From NCBI RefSeq assembly GCF_000426285.1, contig NZ_AUFB01000008.1, forward strand, positions 1 through 64,000: a DNA stretch of 64,000 nucleotides, written 5' to 3'. Below, one piece after another: positions 1-7,478 of this stretch. The notes beneath the pieces are model-generated. The model searched no databases, was not told the origin of the DNA, and saw only the letters and a list, made by a program, of their open reading frames with translations. The stretch's first letter is position 1. The number at the start of each line of letters is the position of its first letter. Position numbers and translations under genes: made by a program. The stretch is from Rhizobium leucaenae USDA 9039 (GTDB taxonomy: Bacteria > Pseudomonadota > Alphaproteobacteria > Rhizobiales > Rhizobiaceae).

Positions 1-255
1 CTCGATCATCCCGAGATTCCGCTACACACCAATGCATCCGAAAATGCTTTGCGGAGCTTTGTGACGAAGCGGAAGATCTCCGGCGGCACGATGAGCCGCG
101 ATGGTCGTGTTGCACGCGATACCATGCTCGGTCTGATGAAGACCTGCCAAAAGCTCGGGCTATCCTTTTACCACTATCTCGGTGACCGGCTTGGCATCGG
201 CAACGTCGGCCAACCGGTTCCGCCCCTGCCGGCAATCATTCTCGCTAGGGCGTGA
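1..255 (+). pseudogene. IS66-like transposase, C-terminal fragment
   Basis: An open frame enters from the left edge and stops at 255, giving 84 C-terminal residues. The segment with Asn-Ala-Ser-Glu-Asn followed by a Lys-Arg-Lys-Ile-Ser-Gly-Gly stretch and the ending LGDRLGI resembles the end of IS66-type DDE transposases found on rhizobial plasmids. In that family the Glu of the N-x-x-E-N stretch is the last catalytic acid; this is family knowledge, not shown here. No inverted repeat of the element could be identified after the stop. Because the start lies outside the window, I cannot tell whether the full gene is intact, so the pseudogene label is provisional. Confidence 0.55.
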
Positions 256-868
256 ACACGGGGTCACTTCAGTCCGGTTGCAGCACCACCGTTGCCCAAC
301 GAACCAGCACCGCCACCGAATCTGCCCCACTTACCCTAAATCGTCGCGACACTGACCAAGCTTAATCAAGGCTAAATGATTGTTAAATTTGAGCTAAGCT
401 GTCAAACGGAAGTAATTTTGGCCTTTATTTCCGTCACTCAACATTCCCTTTTTTAGGGGCTAATCTCGATCGGTGGAGCGTCCGGGAAAAAGGCGATCCG
501 CAGACGCGCAAAGCGCCGAACTGAGATCGATTTGATAAGAATGAGGTTACTATAATAACGATCGAACGCAAAGTGAAATAGGTGACATAATGGATCTTTT
601 GGCGCGGCATCGCCTGGAACCAGATAAACGATGATCGTCAGAAGCCGAATATCCGCTGTGCTTCGAGAGCGCGCAGTGGTTCAAATAAATGCCCCTTCTC
701 ATCGGTGCCTAAGCCGGTTGGCCTCGTTGCAGAATAAGCTCTGATGCCTGGCTATGCTCGGCCATATCCACGCTCTCGCTAAGGATTTTGAGGAAGCACA
801 TAAGTCCGAGATTGTCGCGGGAGATCGTGTCGAGCCAAATTTTCGCTGGAGCGTGCGGGACGATGTTT
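256..868. other. Intergenic region between transposase tail and repC
   Basis: No convincing gene is seen in these 613 bases. The stretch 340-480 is AT-rich. A hairpin with arms GTGCGGGA (853-860) and TCCCGCAC (879-886) straddles the repC stop codon and could help end the repABC transcript, but it has an 18-base loop and no U-tract, so it is weak as a terminator. Confidence 0.4.
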
Positions 869-2179
869 TCATGCGGCATCCCGCACGGGCGACCTTTGCG
901 AGCGTGCCAAAGCCATTAACATTGGACCAATAGCGAACTCACCGCGTTGCGCTCTTCGCGTCAGATTGCGCAGATAACCGCCTGCCGAATTGATGTGCTG
1001 CGCCCTCTCCAACATGCAGGCGATGACAGTTGCTGCATTTTGAGGTCCCATCACATCGCACGCATCCTGGTAAGCGGACGGACTGATGTTCAACATGGTA
1101 CGGATGACGGTTGCAGCGGTCATGAGATCTCGCCAGCTCTCGATCCTTCCGCCGTAGCCGTAGGAGGTGACTTCCGGGCAAGCCTGGATCACAAGGTCGA
1201 GTGGGAAAGACTTTAGCGACTGGGCAGAGGGATTTGTGGGTTTTTGCGAAATGATCACACGATGTTTGTTGTCTGTAGATCTCGAGAGTGATTGCGAAGC
1301 TTCTTGGTTGCCGCATCCAGTGAGAGTTTCGTTCGGCTTCGGGTCCTGAACGAGCTGGAGGCTGGAGGCTGGTTCAGATTCAAAAATGTTTTTAAGATCT
1401 GTATTCTGTATATGGCGCTCAGTTTGGGATTCTGTGGCGCTTTGTTTTTGTGTTTCTAGCTGCTTTTCCAACCGGATAAGGATTTCGCTGCGCAGCATCT
1501 CCAGCTCATCGAGAACTCCGATCAAATTGCGAATTTGCGGCGCGCGCGGCATGGTTTCAACGATCGACTGGAAGGTCGTTTGGATCATCACCCAGTCGCC
1601 CGGCGCTTGTTCCTGGAGGGCGATCTCGATCAGCTTTGTGATGTCGCGGCGGCAAATCGACAGACGTTCCTTGGTGATACGCAAGCGTTGGCGATCTGCG
1701 GCGATGACTGCCGCATGAGCAAAGATTTCGTCGGCGCGTGCGATGAGAGACGCGACGCTGAAGCCAAAGGCCTCGTCGATTTTGCCCTTCCGATCGCGTC
1801 GGGCGTAGCGTTTGCCGTTCGGACTGTCTTTCCGGATCAGCAGACCGGCTGCTACCAAAGCAGCGAGATGGCGCCTCAGCGTCGCCGGAGCAATGCCATG
1901 CGCCCGCAACGACAACTGTGCATTGGAAGGAAAAACCACCAAGCCGTTTTCTTCCGACAGAATATTTTCCGGATAAAAGCTCAGCAGTGCGTTCAATACG
2001 GCAAGGGCGCGGTCGGAGATTCCGTAAATGCTTCTGGCTTCGCAGAGGGCGCGAAACAGTCTCCATTTATCAACAGATTTCCCAGTTTCGATATTCTTGG
2101 CTTCATATTGATTTGACAACATGCCAAGCGTCATCGACCGCCGCCCAAAAGGCGTCGTTATGAAGTTCGAATTGTGCAT
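869..2179 (-). CDS. repC: Plasmid replication initiator RepC
   Basis: RepC is the initiator of repABC replicons and in studied plasmids acts in cis at an origin lying inside its own gene. This 436-residue protein has the RepC layout: the N-terminal phrase TTPFGRRSMTLGM, a DNA-binding half with repeated helix-turn-helix-like segments (residues 20-170), and a C-terminal domain ending in the MLERAQHINSAGGYLRNL region typical of RepC. An in-frame upstream extension to 2359 exists, but it overlaps the antisense RNA; the ATG at 2179 follows an AAAGGCGA ribosome site and matches the family N-terminus. It is the last gene of repABC, separated from repB by the ctRNA region that should limit its translation. 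Family assignment is sure; start is likely. Confidence 0.95.
   Translation of the reverse strand: MHNSNFITTPFGRRSMTLGMLSNQYEAKNIETGKSVDKWRLFRALCEARSIYGISDRALAVLNALLSFYPENILSEENGLVVFPSNAQLSLRAHGIAPATLRRHLAALVAAGLLIRKDSPNGKRYARRDRKGKIDEAFGFSVASLIARADEIFAHAAVIAADRQRLRITKERLSICRRDITKLIEIALQEQAPGDWVMIQTTFQSIVETMPRAPQIRNLIGVLDELEMLRSEILIRLEKQLETQKQSATESQTERHIQNTDLKNIFESEPASSLQLVQDPKPNETLTGCGNQEASQSLSRSTDNKHRVIISQKPTNPSAQSLKSFPLDLVIQACPEVTSYGYGGRIESWRDLMTAATVIRTMLNISPSAYQDACDVMGPQNAATVIACMLERAQHINSAGGYLRNLTRRAQRGEFAIGPMLMALARSQRSPVRDAA
1380..1470. other. Candidate origin of replication (AT-rich tract in repC)
   Basis: This tract is clearly richer in A and T than the surrounding coding sequence and falls near codons 236-266 of repC. 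In experimentally studied repABC plasmids the origin maps to an AT-rich region in the middle of repC. The position fits; origin function here is inference only. Confidence 0.35.
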
Positions 2180-2236
2180 ATCTTCGCCTTTGATCGCAGG
2201 CAAAGCGAATACGGCCACCGAAACGACTTCGATGCA

Positions 2237-2265
2237 TTGACAACTGATTCGGGGGGAGCTATTGA
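2237..2265 (+). promoter_or_regulatory. Promoter of the antisense ctRNA
   Basis: A perfect TTGACA (2237-2242) is followed after 17 bases by TATTGA (2260-2265), a plausible -10 element, on the strand opposite to repABC. The distance to the terminator at 2286-2328 would give an RNA of about 55 bases, the size known for repABC counter-transcribed RNAs. Confidence 0.6.
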
Positions 2266-2309
2266 TATCTTCGCTACAAGAATGCAAAGGCTCTCGAATG
2301 GTTCGCCGT
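2263..2309 (+). repeat. 47-bp direct repeat, copy 1 (core of ctRNA)
   Basis: This segment recurs at 2440-2486 with a single difference (G at 2284, A in the other copy). Copy 1 holds the ctRNA 5' region and the left arm of its terminator, with a promoter just upstream. Confidence 0.9.
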
Positions 2310-2328
2310 TTGGGGGCCTTTTCTTTTT
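2272..2328 (+). ncRNA. Counter-transcribed antisense RNA (ctRNA/incA) of repABC
   Basis: repABC plasmids encode a small antisense RNA between repB and repC that pairs with the repC leader and represses repC, setting copy number and incompatibility. Here the plus strand has a promoter ending near 2265 and a strong intrinsic terminator: stem arms AAAGGCTCTC (2286-2295) and GGGGGCCTTT (2312-2321), which pair over ten positions allowing two G-U pairs, then TCTTTTT. A smaller hairpin CGAA-TGG-TTCG lies inside the loop. Position, strand, size and terminator all match the family; the exact 5' end is estimated from the promoter. Confidence 0.75.
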
Positions 2329-2439
2329 GCCGTCGCTTACCTTTCTCTCTTCGTTTCAATCATGGTTTCTCGGCTTTTGTCCGAGTTGTTCCGCTGATCA
2401 GCGGATACCAACAGATCGAAGGTCGCGGCAAAAGAGCAA

Positions 2440-2486
2440 TGATATCTTCGCTACAAGAATACAAAGGCTCTCGAATGGTTCGCCGT
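2440..2486 (+). repeat. 47-bp direct repeat, copy 2 (ctRNA core without promoter or terminator)
   Basis: Same sequence as 2263-2309 with one mismatch, 177 bases away and in the same orientation. The bases at the position equivalent to TTGACA do not resemble a -35 element, and the right arm of the terminator and the T-tract are missing. On the repABC transcript this copy is a second complement to the ctRNA, nearer repB. Confidence 0.9.
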
Positions 2487-2540
2487 GAGGCTTCTTCCGT
2501 CGATAAGTTTAGTCCAAATCCGCGCGGGCGCGGCGATAAG

Positions 2541-2560
2541 ACCCTGTCAGTTGACAGGGT
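2541..2560. promoter_or_regulatory. Candidate parS palindrome 1
   Basis: ACCCTGTCA and TGACAGGGT form a perfect 9-bp inverted repeat around a GT spacer, directly after the repB stop codon. The same palindrome appears inside repB (2809-2832) and I did not notice it elsewhere in the window. RepB proteins of repABC systems bind 16-bp-class palindromes (parS) in or near the operon, so this is the best candidate for the partition site. Confidence 0.55.
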
Positions 2561-3589
2561 TTATGATTCATCCTGTTTGTCAGCAGCGTCGAACTTCGCG
2601 ATCAGCGCCGGCATTTCGCCTTCGAGGAAAGCTGCGAACCGAAATCCGCGTTCCGTCTCCGGCACAAGCTTCAATTCCTTTTTCGAAATCTGAAGTCTTG
2701 CCAGGGATTTGCCACGTCCGTCACGAAGATCACGACCAGGCTGGCGAGCCGAAGGGGCTTTCAGCACCCCCATGGCCTGACTGTATCGCTCATTCGACAT
2801 CAAGCGCAAAACCCTGTCATCTGACAGGGTTTCTCTGACCGCCCTAAGTGCTTCGGGTTTCGCTTTTAGCGAAGCGCCGAATTCGACCCATCGCGGGCGT
2901 CCAATTTTTGGCGCCCTCCCAATGGCTTCGATCACGTCGAGAGGGACGATCCGATAGACGGATCGCATACGCGCCAACTCTGCGTCGTCGATCCCAAGTG
3001 CTGCGTAAATGTCTCTCGGACGGATGCCGGCTTCGTCCATGCGCCAAGCAAAAAGCGCGCGTTCGATCCAGCTCAAATCCTGCCGTGCAGCATTCTCTAT
3101 ACCTTGGACGACGACAAGGTCTCGATCGGACATTTCCAAAATCAACGCCTTGACGGGGCGCTGAAGCTCACGGGCAGCACGCAAGCGACGATGCCCGTAG
3201 ATCACCTGATATCGGCCCGTCAGCGTCGGATGAACACGAACCTGGATCGGAATCTTCTGCCCATCTTCCTCGATGCTCTTCTTGAATTCAGCAAACGAGC
3301 CATCATTGTCGTCGGGAAGGCGGTCAGGAAAGGGCGACGGATCGATCAAGCTCGTCTCGATTTCGGTCGAGCCGCCCGAGCCCGCCTCGAGCATGGCAAG
3401 AAGCCGGTCGCGCTCATCCCTGATATCACTGATGGCCTTATGCGTGGCGCCAATGACGCCGGCACCCACGCGCGCAGACGCCGAAGGGGGCGCCTGTTGC
3501 TCGGCACTCTTCTGCGTATCCGCATTGATATCGGCCGCGAGCAGTCCGAAGCTTGCGGCAAGCGACGATCTCTTTGGGGACTTCGTCAT
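2561..3589 (-). CDS. repB: Plasmid partitioning protein RepB (ParB type)
   Basis: RepB is the centromere-binding partner of RepA, which moves plasmid copies apart at division. The 342-residue protein carries the ParB/Srx-like N-terminal domain (about residues 77-165), with the GHRR box at 132-135, and a central helix-turn-helix region followed by the RepB C-terminus. The start chosen is the ATG at 3589, which overlaps the repA stop as ATGA and so suggests translational coupling; an ATG four codons earlier (3601) is also possible. It sits between repA and the ctRNA region, and two copies of a 9+9 bp palindrome lie inside and just after it. Confidence 0.95.
   Translation of the reverse strand: MTKSPKRSSLAASFGLLAADINADTQKSAEQQAPPSASARVGAGVIGATHKAISDIRDERDRLLAMLEAGSGGSTEIETSLIDPSPFPDRLPDDNDGSFAEFKKSIEEDGQKIPIQVRVHPTLTGRYQVIYGHRRLRAARELQRPVKALILEMSDRDLVVVQGIENAARQDLSWIERALFAWRMDEAGIRPRDIYAALGIDDAELARMRSVYRIVPLDVIEAIGRAPKIGRPRWVEFGASLKAKPEALRAVRETLSDDRVLRLMSNERYSQAMGVLKAPSARQPGRDLRDGRGKSLARLQISKKELKLVPETERGFRFAAFLEGEMPALIAKFDAADKQDES
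2809..2832. promoter_or_regulatory. Candidate parS palindrome 2, inside repB
   Basis: ACCCTGTCA-TC-TGACAGGGT, extended by AA and TT to an 11-bp perfect inverted repeat, lies within the repB coding sequence. It is the same palindrome as at 2541-2560 with another spacer, so selection on DNA binding rather than on codons is likely. Confidence 0.55.
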
Positions 3590-4809
3590 CGACGCCCCCA
3601 ACTGCTTTTGATCAAAGCCAGAATTGCATCGTTTACCGCATCCATCGCATCGCGGGCACGGCGATGCGTATCGCGGCCGACCTGGCCCATTTCCAATTCG
3701 TACAAGCTTCGCTTAGCAAGGCCTGCGGCCTCGACCGCGGTGCTTTCGATCGCCGTCGGCAATATGACATCGTCGCCGAAAAGGTGACGAAGCATGGCTA
3801 CCACCTGCGACTGTGGCTGGTCGTTCGGATCGTGGCGGGTGATGAGATAGCGGAAGAAATCCTGCTTCAACACGGCACCGCTCTCACCCAAGACTTGAAT
3901 GAGGTCTCCCATCATCAACAGGAACTGGCTCATCGACGATACGTCCAGCATGGCAGGGTGTACGGTTACAATCATCCCCGTCGAGGCGTGAATGGCGCCA
4001 AGCGTCAGAAAACCGAGGGAAGGGGGCGTGTCCAGGATCACCACATCGTAGCGATCTTTGACCTCGTCCAATGCAAGTTTCAGTCGCTCGAAGAACATGC
4101 CTTCGCGGCTGCCCTGTCGCTGCGCCAAAATGCGAGGCGTCTCGTGCTCGTATTCCATAACCTCGAGATTGCTCGGAATGAGATCGATGCCATCGAAGTA
4201 GGTCCGATGGATGATCTCTTTCATCGGCCGGCGTTCGTCGTCATAACGCAGAGCAGCATAAATGGTCTCGTTGGCTTGTACGTCGATCTCGGGCTGGAAA
4301 CCGAACATCGCCGAAAGCGAGGCCTGCGGATCGAGATCGATCGCAAGAACACGATAGCCGTGGAGTGCAAGATATTGTGCAAGGTGGACGCTGGTCGTCG
4401 TCTTGGCGCTACCGCCCTTGAAGTTCGCGATAGCGAGCACCTGAAGATGCTCATTGCCTTGCCGGTAAGGAAGGAACCGCAGCGCATCCGAGGGCTTCTG
4501 CTCGGCAAACATGGTGCGCAACTGATTGATCTGCTGCAGCGTATAGGCGCGATGATTGTTTTCAAGCCGGCTGGGAACTGGTCCGCGGCCCTCATTGGAC
4601 AATAGCTTCAGGGTGGAGTCGGGAATCGAGGTCAACTTGGAGACCTCATTCGTCATGAAATATCGCAGGCTCTTTTGCGCCTTCGGCGGATACATGCGGG
4701 TCCGCAGAGCCTGGAGCTGGTTCGAAAGCATGCCGGCATGCCGGACGATCTTTGTCGCAGCATCCTCGGAAAAAGCATTCTCCTGCTCGATTTGTTCTGC
4801 TAGCGTCAT
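3586..4809 (-). CDS. repA: Plasmid partitioning ATPase RepA (ParA type)
   Basis: RepA is a Walker-type ATPase that, with RepB, segregates the plasmid, and it also represses the repABC promoter. In this 407-residue protein the deviant Walker A box KGGSAKTT lies at about 130-137, the D-x-D of switch I follows near residue 160, and the Walker B-like LDTPP is at 259-263. The N-terminal 110 residues hold the winged-helix-like part seen in plasmid RepA. The ATG at 4809 follows an AGAGGGAC ribosome site and gives the usual family length; an earlier in-frame ATG at 4851 lacks such a site. It is the first gene of repABC. Confidence 0.95.
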   Translation of the reverse strand: MTLAEQIEQENAFSEDAATKIVRHAGMLSNQLQALRTRMYPPKAQKSLRYFMTNEVSKLTSIPDSTLKLLSNEGRGPVPSRLENNHRAYTLQQINQLRTMFAEQKPSDALRFLPYRQGNEHLQVLAIANFKGGSAKTTTSVHLAQYLALHGYRVLAIDLDPQASLSAMFGFQPEIDVQANETIYAALRYDDERRPMKEIIHRTYFDGIDLIPSNLEVMEYEHETPRILAQRQGSREGMFFERLKLALDEVKDRYDVVILDTPPSLGFLTLGAIHASTGMIVTVHPAMLDVSSMSQFLLMMGDLIQVLGESGAVLKQDFFRYLITRHDPNDQPQSQVVAMLRHLFGDDVILPTAIESTAVEAAGLAKRSLYELEMGQVGRDTHRRARDAMDAVNDAILALIKSSWGRR

Positions 4810-5112
4810 TTGTCCCTCTTGGCGGCCTACACTCGTTCTATCGGCCACCACCCGCTAACAAAGGCCATGATTCTGCGTTTACGTCCAGCAAAATAAGGTT
4901 AGCGCAATCTTAACGCCATTTTCCGGCTAAGAAACAAGAGGCGATTTTCCTTGTCTTCTCCGTTACTTAGCTGATGCTGTCCCTTCAAACCACCATCCGG
5001 GCCAGAGCTTTTGGGTAGATGGAAATGGTTGCATTTCGAGCAGCCGAGTTAGGCTTCGAGCCTCCGACACTATGATGAGTCGCGACTCGCTTCCTGCACC
5101 GACCGCCGATTA
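4810..5112. other. repABC upstream region
   Basis: These 303 bases must contain the repABC promoter on the minus strand. An imperfect inverted repeat (GTTA and TAAC at 4898-4914 with a 9-base spacer) is about 90 bases upstream of the repA start and could be an operator. I could not settle on a clear -35/-10 pair. No gene is seen. Confidence 0.35.
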
Positions 5113-5475
5113 TCAGCTTCGATTCTGCAAGCTGTTCAGAAATTCCAGAAGAACGACCGCATGGTTGTGAACTGGGTCCTTCGCGCCATACACCAGCGTC
5201 ACAGGCCCGTCGTCGAAATCGAGCAGTACCTGCACCGCTGAATTCGACGCCAGTTCTTGCCGATATTTTGCGCGAAAGTCCGCGAACCGTTCCGGCTTGT
5301 GACCAAACCATGTCCTGAGTTGCGGCGAAGGGGCGACATCCTTGATCCAGTCGGTCAGTTTCGCATCTTTCTTAGAAAGGCCGCGCGGCCATAACCGGTC
5401 GACAAGCACCCTCCGACCGTCTTCGTGCGAGGGTTTGTCATACACCCGTTTCAATTTCAAAAGCGAATGAGCCAT
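5113..5475 (-). CDS. DUF488 family protein (YeaO-like)
   Basis: A 120-residue protein with the DUF488/YeaO signature: KRVYD near the N-terminus, then RVLVDRLWPRGLSK and a WFGHKPERFADF block. The family has no firmly known function; it is common in bacteria as a single small cytoplasmic protein. The ATG at 5475 gives the family N-terminus; an in-frame ATG twelve codons earlier (5511) adds residues without similarity. It stands alone between the repABC promoter region and an oppositely oriented lipoprotein gene. Confidence 0.8.
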   Translation of the reverse strand: MAHSLLKLKRVYDKPSHEDGRRVLVDRLWPRGLSKKDAKLTDWIKDVAPSPQLRTWFGHKPERFADFRAKYRQELASNSAVQVLLDFDDGPVTLVYGAKDPVHNHAVVLLEFLNSLQNRS

Positions 5476-5687
5476 CCAGAGAGCCCCCGCTGTTTCAAGA
5501 CATTTGGTCAACTAAATAGCCTGAGCCCATTGTCGCGGCAATCGCCATTGAATATCAGCGGCTGCCCTCCTTCGGCAATGCCTGCCGAGAATTGATCCCT
5601 CTTCTGCAATGTTTCGGATCTACGTCCTTGAAAAGAAGAGATGCGCGGATAAATTGAATCCATACTATCCCAAGGGGAGATTTATCC

Positions 5688-5840
5688 ATGATCAAAGTCT
5701 CACTCGCCGCTGCAATGCTGGCATTGTTGACGTTATCGTCCTGTGCAAACACGGTGAAGGGAATGGCCAAGGACGCAAAGGACACTGGCCAGGCGATGGA
5801 TTCAAGTACGCACAGGGTATTGAAGGCTTCGTCGAATTAG
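5688..5840 (+). CDS. Entericidin A/B-like small lipoprotein
   Basis: A 50-residue protein begins at an ATG 7 bases after an AAGGGGAGA ribosome site. It has a short signal peptide ending in a lipobox (LSSC, Cys19), so the mature form is a small envelope lipoprotein. The following NTVKGMAKDAKDTGQAM resembles entericidin-type proteins, whose best-known members in E. coli are an antidote/toxin pair linked to stationary-phase lysis. Many alphaproteobacteria carry single copies of unclear role. No partner gene is adjacent. Identification as a lipoprotein is strong, the entericidin label is by motif likeness. Confidence 0.75.
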   Translation: MIKVSLAAAMLALLTLSSCANTVKGMAKDAKDTGQAMDSSTHRVLKASSN

Positions 5841-5941
5841 CCTGGTTCCTTGACGCCGACTGCAAGGTCCAGGTCTTTGAGCGGCAGCGTTCTCGCTAAG
5901 TTGTGTGCCTGCGCGATCGCTGACAAAAATCGAATGAAATC

Positions 5942-7231
5942 TCAGCTTGTCAGGCGAGGGCTTCTGATGATCTTGAGGAAGAGGGCGTTCATGGCATCGG
6001 TGATGCCCTGCGTCGGATTGACCTCGAAATAGAGGCCCGGCGAAGCGCAGCTCTGCAGGCGTGTCGGGATTTGCGATTGAAACGGGGCGATCCAGGTATT
6101 GTACCAGTTGTTTGCCGGCAGCGGCAGGTAGGTCGTGTAGAGAATGGCAATCTTGACGTTCTGATCCTTCAGCGGCTGACAGAAGGACGTGTCGATCGGT
6201 TCCTGACAGCGATTGCCGGTCAAAGGCTTCGTGCAAGTGTATGGCTTTTGGCTGTCACCAACCCCATCCGTCACGAAGAAGAGAACCTTTTCGCGATCGG
6301 CGCTGCTGGTGCCGCCACCGCCGGTACCCATGTTAGTCTTCATCTGGGTGAGCGCGTTGTCGAAACTCGTCGTCTGATCGTTGTTGTAGCCTTGATAGGG
6401 AATGGTCATGAGATCGACATTGTCGGTATAGCTTTTGACCTGCGCCATGTCGGATGACAGGCCGGAGACTGTCGTTAGCTGCGCCTTCTCCGCCTGCGTG
6501 CCGAAGGTGTAGACTGCCATCCTGTATTGATCGGGCGTGGAACGGCTGGTGGTCGCCGTCTCCGTCAGCTTCTGCGTCGCCTGGCGCACGACGTCGATGC
6601 GCATGCTCACCCCAAGTTTCTTCGCCAGATTGTAATAGTTGTTCGTCGTATCCATGTTGTGGCAGGCGAAGGCGCACTTGTCGCTGGTATTCTCCTGCAT
6701 CTTCGCGACGTCGGTCGGTGTCGCGCCCACGCCCATGGACGGCGTGTTGTCGAGCAGCATGTAGAAATCGATGAAGGTGGCGGTCTGGTATTGCGCTGTG
6801 GCCGATCCGGCGATCGGAATTGACGTGTCGCCCAGGACCTGCAGAAACGATGTCGGAACCGTTGCGTGGAAAGTGATGTTTGACGTTACGATATTGGCTG
6901 TCTTCGTCACTGAGATGTCGACATTGACGGGAACATCCTTCCAGTCGCTCGCAAGTTGACCGAAGAAGAGTTTCCGCGCCTCGTCCTGCCCGATTGTCAC
7001 CACGCCATCCCCCGACATGGCCATGGCCGCCGCTACGCCGCTGGAGGATTCCGAGATCGCTCCAAGCGCTGCCGCATCGGCAGCTTCATAGAGTTGATTG
7101 CGTAAGCTGAGTGCGTTCGCGACATCGACCGCCAAACCCGCCGCGCCGATCAAAGGCACGGCCAGGAGCGCGGTGATCGTGCCGAAATTGCCGGATTTGC
7201 TCCGTAGGAACCGAATAAGTGTCTGAAACAT
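5942..7231 (-). CDS. TadG-like pilus-assembly protein with von Willebrand factor A domain
   Basis: This 429-residue protein has the TadE/TadG N-terminus: basic residues, then one membrane helix (about 15-38) and the QLYEAADAAALGA block. A vWA domain follows, with DNTPSMG in place of the usual D-x-S-x-S metal site (first Ser replaced by Thr) near residue 160 and VLFFVTDGVGD later. TadG proteins belong to tight-adherence (Flp pilus) systems, but no other tad gene is in this window. Paired cysteines suggest an extracytoplasmic fold. It is monocistronic here, with about 250 bases to the next minus-strand gene. Confidence 0.8.
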   Translation of the reverse strand: MFQTLIRFLRSKSGNFGTITALLAVPLIGAAGLAVDVANALSLRNQLYEAADAAALGAISESSSGVAAAMAMSGDGVVTIGQDEARKLFFGQLASDWKDVPVNVDISVTKTANIVTSNITFHATVPTSFLQVLGDTSIPIAGSATAQYQTATFIDFYMLLDNTPSMGVGATPTDVAKMQENTSDKCAFACHNMDTTNNYYNLAKKLGVSMRIDVVRQATQKLTETATTSRSTPDQYRMAVYTFGTQAEKAQLTTVSGLSSDMAQVKSYTDNVDLMTIPYQGYNNDQTTSFDNALTQMKTNMGTGGGGTSSADREKVLFFVTDGVGDSQKPYTCTKPLTGNRCQEPIDTSFCQPLKDQNVKIAILYTTYLPLPANNWYNTWIAPFQSQIPTRLQSCASPGLYFEVNPTQGITDAMNALFLKIIRSPRLTS

Positions 7232-7478
7232 CTAATTGACTGCCAGGGCTAGATGACGCAGTTCATTCGCGCTCGACCCGCCGTCATGGCAGTTTTAAAA
7301 TCTGTATATCGCTAAATTATAAATCCGTATTTAAAGCGCGTGACTAAGAAAGCGTGAACATCCTTCGGCAAGTCCGATAGATGCCTCATTGCGCTATTCG
7401 GTACCGTCCGCCAATGGTCCGGCGCCTATGAAGCGCCGGACGGCCAGACTGGCTCGATGATCCATGTCCGTGAGGGAG

